A stretch of DNA of 12,660 bases from JBGTFE01 sp041747435. GTDB lineage: Bacteria; Acidobacteriota; Blastocatellia; Pyrinomonadales; Pyrinomonadaceae. The stretch spans positions 1 to 12,660 of the forward strand of contig JBGTFE010000009.1 of NCBI GenBank assembly GCA_041747435.1, given 5' to 3'. Below are positions 1 to 5,941 of this stretch, in pieces; within the stretch, counting starts at the first letter, position 1, and each line of letters starts with the position of its first letter. Below the pieces are notes generated by a model. That model did not search any database. It was not told where the DNA came from and worked only from the letters and a program-made list of their open reading frames with translations. Both the position numbers and the translations under genes were made by a program.

Positions 1-126
1 CTTTTTTTTCTTCACAAATTAAATTTGATAGTTATTGAAACAACGTCCAAGTAATATTTTGATTCGTAAATAATAATTAAAAGATTACTAGAATACGCTG
101 GTTTATATTCAAGAAGCATCAATCTT
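1..126. other. AT-rich non-coding start of window
   Basis: This stretch is very AT-rich with stops in the forward frames. I see no gene. A TAGAAT box at 89-94 could be a -10 element for the gene at 127, but no good -35 lies at the right spacing, so I do not call a promoter. Confidence 0.4.
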
Positions 127-342
127 ATGAAGAAAGCAAAAGACGAACTTCGCGCGGAATACGATTTCTCAAAAATGCAGGTCGTCAAACGCGGCAAAGC
201 CAGAAAAAAGCCTGAAGAAATAACCGTTACGCTTGCACCCGACGTGGCGAAAAAATTCCCCACATCTGAAGCCGTCAACGAAGCCTTGCGCCTTTTCATC
301 AAAGTTGCCGACGAAACAGGCAAACTTCAAACAACAAGATGA
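127..342 (+). CDS. Small antitoxin-like protein (71 aa), apparently orphan
   Basis: Function is not proven. The protein starts with a charged stretch containing EYDFSKM (residues 11-17), then a KRGKARKK basic patch, and ends with the segment FPTSEAVNEALRLFI (about residues 44-58). This architecture is typical of small bacterial proteins annotated as antitoxins or antitoxin-like DNA-binding proteins of type II toxin-antitoxin pairs; that link is from memory of the family, not shown here. The reading frame is open back to a stop at 67-69, but no ATG, GTG or TTG lies upstream, so ATG 127 is the only sensible start. The ribosome-binding site is weak (AAGAAG about 10 bases upstream). No toxin-like ORF follows before the terminator at 406-436, and the 126 bases before it hold no gene, so any partner is lost or outside the window. 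Confidence 0.6.
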   Translation: MKKAKDELRAEYDFSKMQVVKRGKARKKPEEITVTLAPDVAKKFPTSEAVNEALRLFIKVADETGKLQTTR

Positions 343-405
343 GGAAGGAAACGGTATAAATCAGAAACGCGCGCGAAGTAAGCGTGAAAACAAGTAAAAC
401 GAAAA

Positions 406-436
406 GTAGAGATAATTTTTGTCTCTACCTTTTTTT
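406..436 (+). terminator. Rho-independent terminator after the antitoxin-like gene
   Basis: A perfect 7-bp stem GTAGAGA (406-412) / TCTCTAC (422-428) is followed almost at once by seven T residues (430-436). It lies 64 bases after the stop of the gene at 127-342 and is a good intrinsic terminator for it. Confidence 0.75.
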
Positions 437-448
437 ATGATGCGCAAA

Positions 449-644
449 ACCGCCGAAGGCGGTGACAGCAAATAGCCCCGTGCGTAAACGCGGGGTTTTT
501 CGTTATTGGTGATCGAAAGCTATCGAAGATAGCGGCAGAAAATTGGATCGTTTTCTGTCGCCCGTTTCACGGGCTTCGTGTGTTGATTCGACCGTCACCC
601 CGCGCTTGCGCACGGGGCTATTATCTCTCGCCCGCTTGGCGGGC
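449..644. repeat. Nested inverted-repeat element of six hairpins (REPIN/MITE-like)
   Basis: Six short hairpins are arranged in mirror order around a centre at about 547. The left half is H1, ACCGCC-GAA-GGCGGT (449-463); H2, CCCCGTG/CGCGGGG (476-495); and H3, GCTATC-GAA-GATAGC (519-533). The centre is CAGAAAA (536-542) paired with TTTTCTG (551-557). The right half is H3', GCCCGT-TTC-ACGGGC (560-574); H2' (598-617); and H1', GCCCGC-TTG-GCGGGC (630-644). The reverse complement of the right half aligns with the left half: both carry AATAGCCCCGTGCG beside H2, and H3 and its partner are both followed by CAGAAAA on the matching strand. Stem bases differ between the arms while pairing and the GAA/TTC triloop are kept, which is compensatory change. 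H2 is followed by five Ts (496-500), so it may also terminate plus-strand transcripts. No transposase or RAYT gene is in the window. Whether it is mobile or repeated elsewhere cannot be seen here. Confidence 0.75.
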
Positions 645-733
645 TCTTCAGAAAAAGTTATCACGCCGAAAGGAAATATTACGGCGCTATTCCGCCTTTC
701 CCTGGAATCTACTCAACTTCTGTAATTCTTTAG
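645..733. other. Intergenic spacer before the methyltransferase gene
   Basis: No gene is seen. The segment 663-700 has further short inverted matches (for example AAAGG at 669-673 against CCTTT at 695-699), so it may be a decayed hairpin unit related to the neighbouring element. That is weak evidence only. Confidence 0.3.
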
Positions 734-739
734 TATAAT
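734..739 (+). promoter_or_regulatory. Consensus -10 box TATAAT, probable leaderless promoter
   Basis: A perfect TATAAT ends 8 bases before ATG 748. A start site 7-8 bases downstream of a -10 box would fall at 746-748, so the mRNA would have essentially no 5' leader. No Shine-Dalgarno sequence lies before the ATG, which fits. The -35 region is weak (ACTCAA at 17-bp spacing). Confidence 0.55.
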
Positions 740-747
740 CGGCGTTG

Positions 748-1692
748 ATGAACTCCAGACTGCGGGAAATTACCGACGCGATTTTCTCTAGCGAAAACTA
801 TCCGACCAAACGCCGCGAGGCTTGCAGCGAGCTTTATGATCTTTTTGTTGAGCTTTCCGACCTCAATGATTTTCCCGAAGCCGAAACCGACACGCTTCTT
901 TCGAGCGGCAAAGCGATCTCGCCAAGCTTGGCGGCGCGTTGCGCGGCTGATCCGGTGCGCACGACCACATTTTTGCGCGGAATTTATCACGCCATCGGCG
1001 AAGCAAAACGGCATTTTCCGAATGAACAGATCGAAATTCTCTACGCCGGCTGCGGACCATTTGCCGCGCTCGCCGCGCCCGTCTGCACAAAATTTGCCGC
1101 GCACGAAATAAAATTCACGCTGATCGATATTCACGAAGCTTCGATCAATTCCGCCCGAAAGATCTTTGAAAAATTACAATTGGATCAATATGTCCGGCAA
1201 TTTATTCAAACAGATGCCAGCCTTTTTCGATCCGAACAAAAGTTTCACATCATAATTGCCGAAACAATGCAAAAAGCGCTCGAAAAAGAGCCGCAAGTTG
1301 CGATCACGCAAAATCTCGCGCCGCAATTATTTGAAAACGGCATTTTTATTCCGGAAAAGATCACCGTGGACGTTTGTCTGGCAGATATGAGCAAAGAATT
1401 TACGCCGGAAAGAACCCGCATCAAACTTGCAACCATTGTCGAACTAACTCACGAAACAAGATCTTTGCCGAAAGTTACGGTCGAAATTCCCGAAAATGCG
1501 ATGGACGTAGTTCTATCGACCAAGATTCAAGTGTTTGATTCGTATGAATTAGACGAATACGATTCGGGCATCACGTGTCCAACGGTTTTGTTTGATTTGA
1601 GAAAGATCGAGCGTGAAACCAAATTTGAATTTAGTTATCGTCTCGGAGAACATCCGCAAATTTGCTATCAGGAAAGTGAAGAAAAAGCTTAA
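748..1692 (+). CDS. Class I SAM-dependent methyltransferase, PRMT-like
   Basis: A predicted cytosolic S-adenosylmethionine-dependent methyltransferase of 314 aa. The SAM-binding motif I is LYAGCGPFAALAAP (residues 98-111). The acidic motif after it is LIDIHE (125-130), where the aspartate/glutamate would contact the ribose. After these, the segment IIAETMQKALEKEP (about 169-182) sits where protein arginine methyltransferases carry their substrate-binding glutamates, and FENGIFIPEKITVDV (195-209) resembles the PRMT segment around 'G..iP'. The N-terminal 95 residues are an uncharacterised, mostly helical extension, and the C-terminal third is beta-rich, as in the PRMT barrel. Substrate is unknown, and a small-molecule methyltransferase is equally possible. 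The start is ATG 748; a TTG at 745 is also in frame but leaves even less leader. It is a single-gene unit, with a promoter box just upstream and a terminator 0-30 bases downstream. Confidence 0.7.
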   Translation: MNSRLREITDAIFSSENYPTKRREACSELYDLFVELSDLNDFPEAETDTLLSSGKAISPSLAARCAADPVRTTTFLRGIYHAIGEAKRHFPNEQIEILYAGCGPFAALAAPVCTKFAAHEIKFTLIDIHEASINSARKIFEKLQLDQYVRQFIQTDASLFRSEQKFHIIIAETMQKALEKEPQVAITQNLAPQLFENGIFIPEKITVDVCLADMSKEFTPERTRIKLATIVELTHETRSLPKVTVEIPENAMDVVLSTKIQVFDSYELDEYDSGITCPTVLFDLRKIERETKFEFSYRLGEHPQICYQESEEKA

Positions 1693-1720
1693 AAGGCGAT
1701 TCCGACCGAACCGCCTTTTT
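1692..1720. terminator. Intrinsic terminator, probably bidirectional
   Basis: AAAGGCG (1692-1698) pairs with CGCCTTT (1712-1718), with an inner TTC/GAA extension (1700-1702 / 1708-1710), followed by a T-run on the plus strand. On the minus strand the stem is followed by four Ts and then a mixed tract. It sits in the 60-bp gap between two convergent genes and overlaps the last base of the methyltransferase stop codon. Confidence 0.7.
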
Positions 1721-1752
1721 CGTTTAATAAATTTATCCGCTGCTGTTGAAAA

Positions 1753-2700
1753 TTAATAACGCACGACTGAATCGTCGGAAATTCCCCAGGCGAGGACAAA
1801 AACGCCGACTTGACTGCCGTAAACCCAATAGTAACTTTGCGGACCGCTTCGCCAAATCGCTAAATCGGTCTTGCCGTCGCCGTCGTAATCCGCCGGCACG
1901 GGAACGTCACCCGAAGTGCCAAACTTCACGGCATTAATCGTATTGTCTGAACTTTTAATCCACCACCAAGTGCCGTCAGATTCACGAAAGACCGTCAAAT
2001 CGCCTTTGCCGTCGCCGTCGAAATCTGCCGCTACATATTTGTCGCCCGCGGTGCCGAACTGAATGGATTGTGTTGTATTGGTGCCATATGTTTGAATCGT
2101 GGCAACAAAGGTATTCGGGTTATAGGCAAATAAATCGGCTTTGCCGTCACCCGTCATATCGCCGATTTTGTCCAAAGTGACGTTCGGACTAATGTGTCTG
2201 TCAACTCCGCCCGAGATAAAGATTACATCCATGAGGTTGCCGCTAGGTGATATAGTCAATGCAAAATCAGTTTTGCCGTCACCGTTATAATCCTGCGTTA
2301 AGGCGTAACAATTGGCGAATATAGCAGGAGGGTTTATAGTCACGGATAAAGTGCCGATTTGACTTCCATCTACCCAAAATGAGCCGATTACAGCGTTTGA
2401 CGGTGTAACCGTTTTTCTAAATATGGCAGGATCGTATTTCCCGTCGCCGTCATAATCACCGGAAGTATTCTGATCCGTCGCAATTCCCCATTGAGAAACT
2501 CTGAAACCGTCGGTGCTTTGCCAGATATACCAGTATTTTAACCCGTTGATATTTCGCGTAACAGCGAAATCCGCTTTCCCGTCGCCGTCAAAATCATTGA
2601 CTTTACGAAACATGTTTTGCCCGAAAATACTGGTGGTTAGAAAAATTAAGAAAAATCCGCCGAGAAAGCTGATTGAAGCTTTCTTATAGTAACCATCCAT
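1753..2700 (-). CDS. Secreted FG-GAP/VCBS repeat protein with six Ca-binding loops
   Basis: A predicted exported beta-propeller-like protein of 315 aa. The N-terminus has basic residues and then a hydrophobic core (about residues 12-26) ending in SIFGQ, a signal peptide. The mature part contains six copies of a Dx[DNT]GDGKxD loop, beginning near residues 36, 82, 137, 181, 226 and 271, at a spacing of about 45-55 residues. Such loops bind calcium in the FG-GAP/VCBS family. Between them recur W/Y-rich strands of the type 'WWWIKSSD' and 'FGTSGDVPVPADYDGDG'. No enzymatic domain is attached, so binding or a structural surface role is inferred. A strong Shine-Dalgarno AAGGAGGT (complement of 2708-2715) lies 7 bases before the ATG. 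The chain ends after a last strand with DDSVVRY, a normal end for this family, so it looks complete. Confidence 0.85.
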   Translation of the reverse strand: MDGYYKKASISFLGGFFLIFLTTSIFGQNMFRKVNDFDGDGKADFAVTRNINGLKYWYIWQSTDGFRVSQWGIATDQNTSGDYDGDGKYDPAIFRKTVTPSNAVIGSFWVDGSQIGTLSVTINPPAIFANCYALTQDYNGDGKTDFALTISPSGNLMDVIFISGGVDRHISPNVTLDKIGDMTGDGKADLFAYNPNTFVATIQTYGTNTTQSIQFGTAGDKYVAADFDGDGKGDLTVFRESDGTWWWIKSSDNTINAVKFGTSGDVPVPADYDGDGKTDLAIWRSGPQSYYWVYGSQVGVFVLAWGISDDSVVRY

Positions 2701-2743
2701 TTGAATGACCTCCTTCCTGTGTCAATTACTGCAAGTGAAATTT

Positions 2744-2749
2744 ATTATA
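2744..2749 (-). promoter_or_regulatory. Probable -10 box for the FG-GAP gene
   Basis: On the minus strand this reads TATAAT, 43 bases before ATG 2700, leaving room for a leader of about 35 bases with the strong Shine-Dalgarno site. The -35 region (TTCCAC at 17 bp) is poor, so this rests mainly on the -10 match. Confidence 0.4.
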
Positions 2750-2814
2750 ATATTAACTTCCGAGCAGTGGAAGTCTTTTTAACTTCAAATTGGAATTTAA
2801 ACTCTGAACTTCAG

Positions 2815-2839
2815 AAGGTGATTTAATTTGAATCACCTT
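2815..2839. promoter_or_regulatory. Perfect 9-bp dyad between divergent genes
   Basis: AAGGTGATT (2815-2823) and AATCACCTT (2831-2839) form a perfect 9-bp inverted repeat around a 7-base loop. Only three Ts follow on the plus strand, and no plus-strand gene ends nearby, so a terminator role is unlikely. It could be an operator for the FG-GAP gene, whose -10 box lies about 65 bp away. The rest of 2701-2994 holds the two ribosome-binding sites and no gene that I can see. Confidence 0.4.
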
Positions 2840-2994
2840 TGTTCGTTGATAATACGCATTTCGGACATCGGGAACTCATTTGCGTTCTTTTTTGACCGAC
2901 CTTTTTGGCGAAATCTTTAAAAAACCGTGATTTACTGACCAAATTTGCTTTGGCTCAAAAATCGCATTAGCAATCCGTAGAATAAGGAGATTTT

Positions 2995-3546
2995 ATGAAC
3001 AAAAATAAATTGCAACGCAATATTCGCATCGCCGGATTGATATTTTCGATGGTTTTCGGTTTTATCTTTTTGTCGGCGACTACCGCAGACGCGCAAAACC
3101 GCAACGCGCGTCAGAACGATAATCGGAGCGACCGTCAGGACAAAAACAAGAAAAACCGGAAGGACAAAAACAAGAATAATCGTCAGAACGATCGCGATCA
3201 GAACGACGGTTATAACAACGACCGCTATGACGACCGCGATGACGACGATCGCTATGACAACGATCGCTATCGGAATGATCGGTATAATCAAAACAACATT
3301 GCTACGCAGCGCGGCTACCAAGATGGTTTGAATCAAGGTATGCAGGACGCACGCAACGGTCGCCGCAACAATGCAAGAAGGGCGGCGGGTCGCGCAACCG
3401 GACAGATCAAAACCGGCGTCAATTCGCGCTACGGGAATCAGGGCGCTTACAAACAGGCTTACCGTGACGCATTTATTCGCGGATATCAGCAAGGCTATGA
3501 TCGTTACGACAGACAGAATAATCGTAACCGTCGTTACGGTAATTAA
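2995..3546 (+). CDS. Secreted Asn/Asp/Arg-rich low-complexity protein
   Basis: Function unknown. A signal peptide is clear: basic N-terminus, hydrophobic core at about residues 12-28, and a cleavage site after TADA (residues 30-33), so the mature protein begins QNRNARQ. Residues 34-100 are almost entirely N, D, R, K, Q and Y, with a short repeat DRYDxDRY/NDRY at about 76-97 encoded by similar GAT-CGC-TAT codons, suggesting repeat expansion. Residues 107-171 form a more ordered part with GYQDGxxxGxxDA (107-119) and a related YRDAFIRGYQQGY (156-168), so the motif may be duplicated. Periplasmic or outer-surface location is likely. A good ribosome-binding site, AAGGAGA (2984-2990), precedes the ATG by 4 bases. 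It is a single-gene unit closed by the terminator at 3576-3608. Confidence 0.75.
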   Translation: MNKNKLQRNIRIAGLIFSMVFGFIFLSATTADAQNRNARQNDNRSDRQDKNKKNRKDKNKNNRQNDRDQNDGYNNDRYDDRDDDDRYDNDRYRNDRYNQNNIATQRGYQDGLNQGMQDARNGRRNNARRAAGRATGQIKTGVNSRYGNQGAYKQAYRDAFIRGYQQGYDRYDRQNNRNRRYGN

Positions 3547-3575
3547 CTAATCGATCTCAAACGACTAATCGAAGC

Positions 3576-3608
3576 CGCAGTTTCAATCGAGACTGCGCTT
3601 TTTATTTT
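3576..3608 (+). terminator. Rho-independent terminator
   Basis: A 9-bp stem CGCAGTTTC (3576-3584) / GAGACTGCG (3589-3597), with one T-G wobble and loop AATC, is followed by a T-rich tract (3599-3608). It lies 30 bases after the stop of the secreted N/D/R-rich protein. Confidence 0.8.
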
Positions 3609-3642
3609 TAAAAGCATTATTCTGACTTAGCCGCCTTTTTTG

Positions 3643-3648
3643 TATAAT
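3643..3648 (+). promoter_or_regulatory. Consensus -10 box TATAAT for the six-gene run
   Basis: A perfect TATAAT lies 12 bases before the TTG start at 3661. A transcript starting 7 bases downstream would have a leader of only about 5 bases, with no Shine-Dalgarno site. The -35 is weak (CTGACT at 3622-3627, spacing 15). It is the only strong promoter-like signal I see for 3661-7110. Confidence 0.5.
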
Positions 3649-3660
3649 GCTTTTTAAACT

Positions 3661-4182
3661 TTGATTCGGGGGACAAATCAGATCGAAACTTGCTGGTTTT
3701 GTAAAAAGGCGGAAGCTGATCCTAAGCTGATGACAAACGATGTTGCGTTATACCGGGTTTTGTCCCAGGAAGCGGACGACACAACGCGATATGAAAAAAC
3801 GTCGGTCAAAGTTCCCGCTTGCCGCAGATGCGGGCGCCTCAGGATACTCGATTTCATTTTTGTCGGCGCGCCGAGTTACATTCTGGGGATCGGCTGCGCA
3901 ATCGCACTTTGGGCGGTTTTTATCGAATGGTTTTTTTCGTTTGAATTTGTGACAAATCGCGGCGGCGCGTTTTGGGGCATCGTCGCAATGTTTTTTGTCT
4001 TAATTACTTTCGGCGTTTCGCTGCTTCCGGGATTTTTCATCGGCGGTATGATTCATCAAGGCGCGTCGCGAATCGTTTTGCCCAAGGATTATCGCGAATC
4101 GCAGGCGGCGGATGAATTCGCGGAAGTAAAACGATTGACGGAAAACGGCTGGCAGCTCGGAGAGAAGCCGCCGAAAAATTAA
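3661..4182 (+). CDS. Zinc-ribbon protein with two membrane helices (173 aa)
   Basis: Not recognised as a named family. Two CxxC knuckles, CWFC (residues 11-14) and CRRC (54-57), would bind one zinc ion in an N-terminal cytosolic ribbon. Two hydrophobic helices follow (about 66-92 and 103-128) with a short NRGG turn between them, and then a charged tail rich in E and K. The start is TTG: an in-frame TAA at 3655-3657 rules out anything earlier, and the first ATG (3730) would remove the first CxxC pair. The stop codon is 1 base before the ATG of the next gene, so the two are very likely co-transcribed and translationally coupled. It opens the run 3661-7110, and a second zinc-ribbon membrane protein (6838-7110) closes it. 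Confidence 0.65.
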   Translation: MIRGTNQIETCWFCKKAEADPKLMTNDVALYRVLSQEADDTTRYEKTSVKVPACRRCGRLRILDFIFVGAPSYILGIGCAIALWAVFIEWFFSFEFVTNRGGAFWGIVAMFFVLITFGVSLLPGFFIGGMIHQGASRIVLPKDYRESQAADEFAEVKRLTENGWQLGEKPPKN

Positions 4183-4183
4183 T

Positions 4184-4960
4184 ATGAACAAAAAATACAG
4201 CCGTTTTCGTCTTGTAAAAAAGCCGTTGACGGCGATCACCGATAACGAAGAGATCCGCAAAAGCGATTTTCCTTTTTCGAAATTGCTGAAAGAATCGAAA
4301 TACCCCGTGCGCGCGCTGCGCTATTGGTGGCTGCATTGCATTATCAAAGACGAAATGAAGGACAAACTGGGCGTAGTGACGATCGTCGACGTCGGCTGCG
4401 ATACGGGAATCATAAAGCGCTTTATTCCGCCGGTGAAAAATTCGCGCTGGATCGGGTTGGATATTATTACTACGCGCGCCGGTTTGGAAGTTGCCAGTTA
4501 TGACGAACTTTATCAATGCGATTTTAACGTAAATTTGCCGCTTGAAGACGATTCGGCTGAAATTGTCATTTGCTCCCACGTTTTGGAACATCTGCCGCGC
4601 CCGGAATTCACGATGGGCGAGCTCGCAAGGATCTTAAAACCGGGCGGAATGCTTCTCGTCGGCGTGCCGATCGCGCCGCAGATAATCGCGCATTTCCGAC
4701 AGAACCAAATGCAAGAGCAGCTCGAGAACGGAAAACGCAAAATGGGGCAGCATGTTCAAATGTTCGATGTGAAACGTTTAAAAAAACTCGCTGAAGACAA
4801 AGGTTTAAAGATCGAATTCACAGCCGGAACGGCGATGATCCGCAAAAAAGGCAGCCGTTTGGAAAATTCGGCGGCGTGGATTCGTTTTAACCAAATTTGG
4901 GCGGCAGTGTTTCCTTCGCTGAGTCAGGAATTATGCCTGCAAATTCGTAAACCTTTATGA
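4184..4960 (+). CDS. Class I SAM-dependent methyltransferase (Methyltransf_11 type)
   Basis: A predicted cytosolic methyltransferase of 258 aa. SAM-binding motif I is VDVGCDTG (residues 68-75), the acidic residue of motif II is in GLDI (91-94), a CDF follows (112-114), then SHVLEHL (131-137) and LKPGGMLLVGVP (151-162), all in the standard order for the Methyltransf_11/UbiE-like fold. A conserved-looking GQHVQMFD (188-195) follows. The N-terminal 60 residues are extra and basic, and the last 30 are weakly conserved. The substrate cannot be told from sequence; lipids, sugars or quinones are all known for this fold. It starts 1 base after the previous stop and its own last four bases (ATGA) are the start of the next gene, so coupling on both sides is likely. 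Confidence 0.75.
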   Translation: MNKKYSRFRLVKKPLTAITDNEEIRKSDFPFSKLLKESKYPVRALRYWWLHCIIKDEMKDKLGVVTIVDVGCDTGIIKRFIPPVKNSRWIGLDIITTRAGLEVASYDELYQCDFNVNLPLEDDSAEIVICSHVLEHLPRPEFTMGELARILKPGGMLLVGVPIAPQIIAHFRQNQMQEQLENGKRKMGQHVQMFDVKRLKKLAEDKGLKIEFTAGTAMIRKKGSRLENSAAWIRFNQIWAAVFPSLSQELCLQIRKPL

Positions 4961-5439
4961 ATAAGAAAAAGCTGCGCCAAAAGCAAAAACGATCGCGAAT
5001 GCACGTTTATCGCTCGCAGGATAAAAACGCGCCTTTCGAAACTTGGGAACGCATTACGAAGGAACCGATCTTCGAAAGCACGATTACCGACGAAGACGCA
5101 AAGCACAGCGCGAAATTTTATTACTATAAGCTGACGCAGGTTTTGCCCGACGGCACGGAAAGCGCGCCCGTCGATCAAAATTCTTATATACAAAACGGCA
5201 GGCGCGTCGAGCGCTCGCCCGAAACTTCCATCATGGGCAGCTATCTTTACTGGTCAACCGATCCCGAATTGCCGCTCGCGGAATGGACGAAAGTAGATGA
5301 GTTGGTCACCGACGAAAACGCGTCGTTTCAAAGCCCGGTCAGGGAAGATTTTTACGTCTATTTCGTATCGGTTAATTTTCACGGCGAAGTATTGCGGCGC
5401 TCGGACGTGACGCGCGTGATCTATAAAGGCAAATCTTAG
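4957..5439 (+). CDS. Unknown 160-aa protein with an internal duplication
   Basis: I do not recognise this family. After a very basic start (KKKLRQKQKRSR) there are two similar halves. Residues 18-74 run 'YRSQD...FETWERI...KFYYYKLTQVLPDGTESAPVD' and residues 98-150 run 'YWSTD...LAEWTKV...DFYVYFVSVNFHGEVLRRSD'. Shared positions are Y-x-S-x-D, the ETW/AEW tryptophan, the aromatic block FYYY/FYVYF and a G-E pair. The pattern resembles halves of fibronectin type III-like beta sandwiches. There is no signal peptide or membrane helix, so it is probably cytosolic or partner-bound. The start overlaps the methyltransferase stop by 4 bases (ATGA), arguing for coupled expression and perhaps a shared process. 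Confidence 0.6.
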   Translation: MNKKKLRQKQKRSRMHVYRSQDKNAPFETWERITKEPIFESTITDEDAKHSAKFYYYKLTQVLPDGTESAPVDQNSYIQNGRRVERSPETSIMGSYLYWSTDPELPLAEWTKVDELVTDENASFQSPVREDFYVYFVSVNFHGEVLRRSDVTRVIYKGKS

Positions 5440-5500
5440 TGCCTTGCGCGTTTGTTTTTCGCCGCGCGTGAACTACTATTGATAAAAAAGGAGGAAAGTT

Positions 5501-5929
5501 ATGGGATTTCTTGGAAGATTGGAACCGAAAATTTATGCGATCGTTCGAATAGTCATCGGTTTTCTTTTTATGCTGCACGGAACGCAGAAGCTTTTTATGT
5601 TTCCGCCGTTTCCAAAGATGTGTCCGTGCCCCGGCGATCCGGTGCCTGACATGGCGTCAATGGCAACCTTCTTGACGGTAGCCGGAATAATGGAGCTTGT
5701 GTTCGGATTGACGGTGATGCTCGGCTTATTCACGCGTCTTTTCGCTTTCCTCGCCAGCGGCATGATGGCGGTCGCATATTTTTCGGCGCATCAGGCGAAC
5801 GGCGCGCTGCCGCATACAAATCAGGGCGAGTTGGCGGTTCTCTATTGCTTTATTTTCCTGCTTATCGCGGCGCGCGGATCGGGAATTTGGGGCATTGATT
5901 CAATGAGGAAATCGGCGGTGGAAGAGTAA
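5501..5929 (+). CDS. DoxX family integral membrane protein
   Basis: A 142-aa protein of the DoxX family: four predicted helices at about residues 11-29, 56-77, 80-97 and 110-126, with the family's HGTQKLF (26-32) after helix 1, GLFTRL (75-80) before helix 3, and NQGELAVLYCF (107-117) in helix 4. DoxX-like proteins are inner-membrane proteins of largely unknown role, some linked to quinone or thiosulfate redox chemistry. Those roles are family knowledge and not shown for this copy. The loop after helix 1 carries CPCPGDP (41-47), two cysteines in an unusual Pro-rich setting. The ribosome-binding site AAGGAGG (5488-5494), 6 bases from the ATG, is the best in this gene run. A possible promoter (TTGTTT, 16 bp, TACTAT at 5474-5479) in the 61-bp gap might give separate transcription. 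Confidence 0.8.
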   Translation: MGFLGRLEPKIYAIVRIVIGFLFMLHGTQKLFMFPPFPKMCPCPGDPVPDMASMATFLTVAGIMELVFGLTVMLGLFTRLFAFLASGMMAVAYFSAHQANGALPHTNQGELAVLYCFIFLLIAARGSGIWGIDSMRKSAVEE

Positions 5930-5941
5930 TATTCTCGCTTT

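Noticed and set aside
12..323. 103-aa minus-strand frame at the window start
   Set aside because: Opposite the better-supported antitoxin-like gene and running into AT-rich non-coding DNA; no motif seen.
449..644. CRISPR-like or tandem repeat array
   Set aside because: Units are in inverted, mirrored order with different stems and no spacers of constant length, so it is a nested palindrome.
543..725. 60-aa plus-strand frame in the hairpin region
   Set aside because: It runs through the right arm of the inverted repeat, has no conserved motif and no ribosome-binding site.
730..1134. 134-aa minus-strand frame opposite the methyltransferase
   Set aside because: A shadow of a gene with clear motifs on the plus strand; no ribosome-binding site and no recognisable domain.
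2932..3492. 186-aa minus-strand frame full of I, V and A, looking like a membrane protein
   Set aside because: It is the exact antisense of the N/D/R-rich gene; GAT/AAC/CGN codons read backwards as ATC/GTT/NCG. The plus-strand frame has a signal peptide, ribosome-binding site and terminator.
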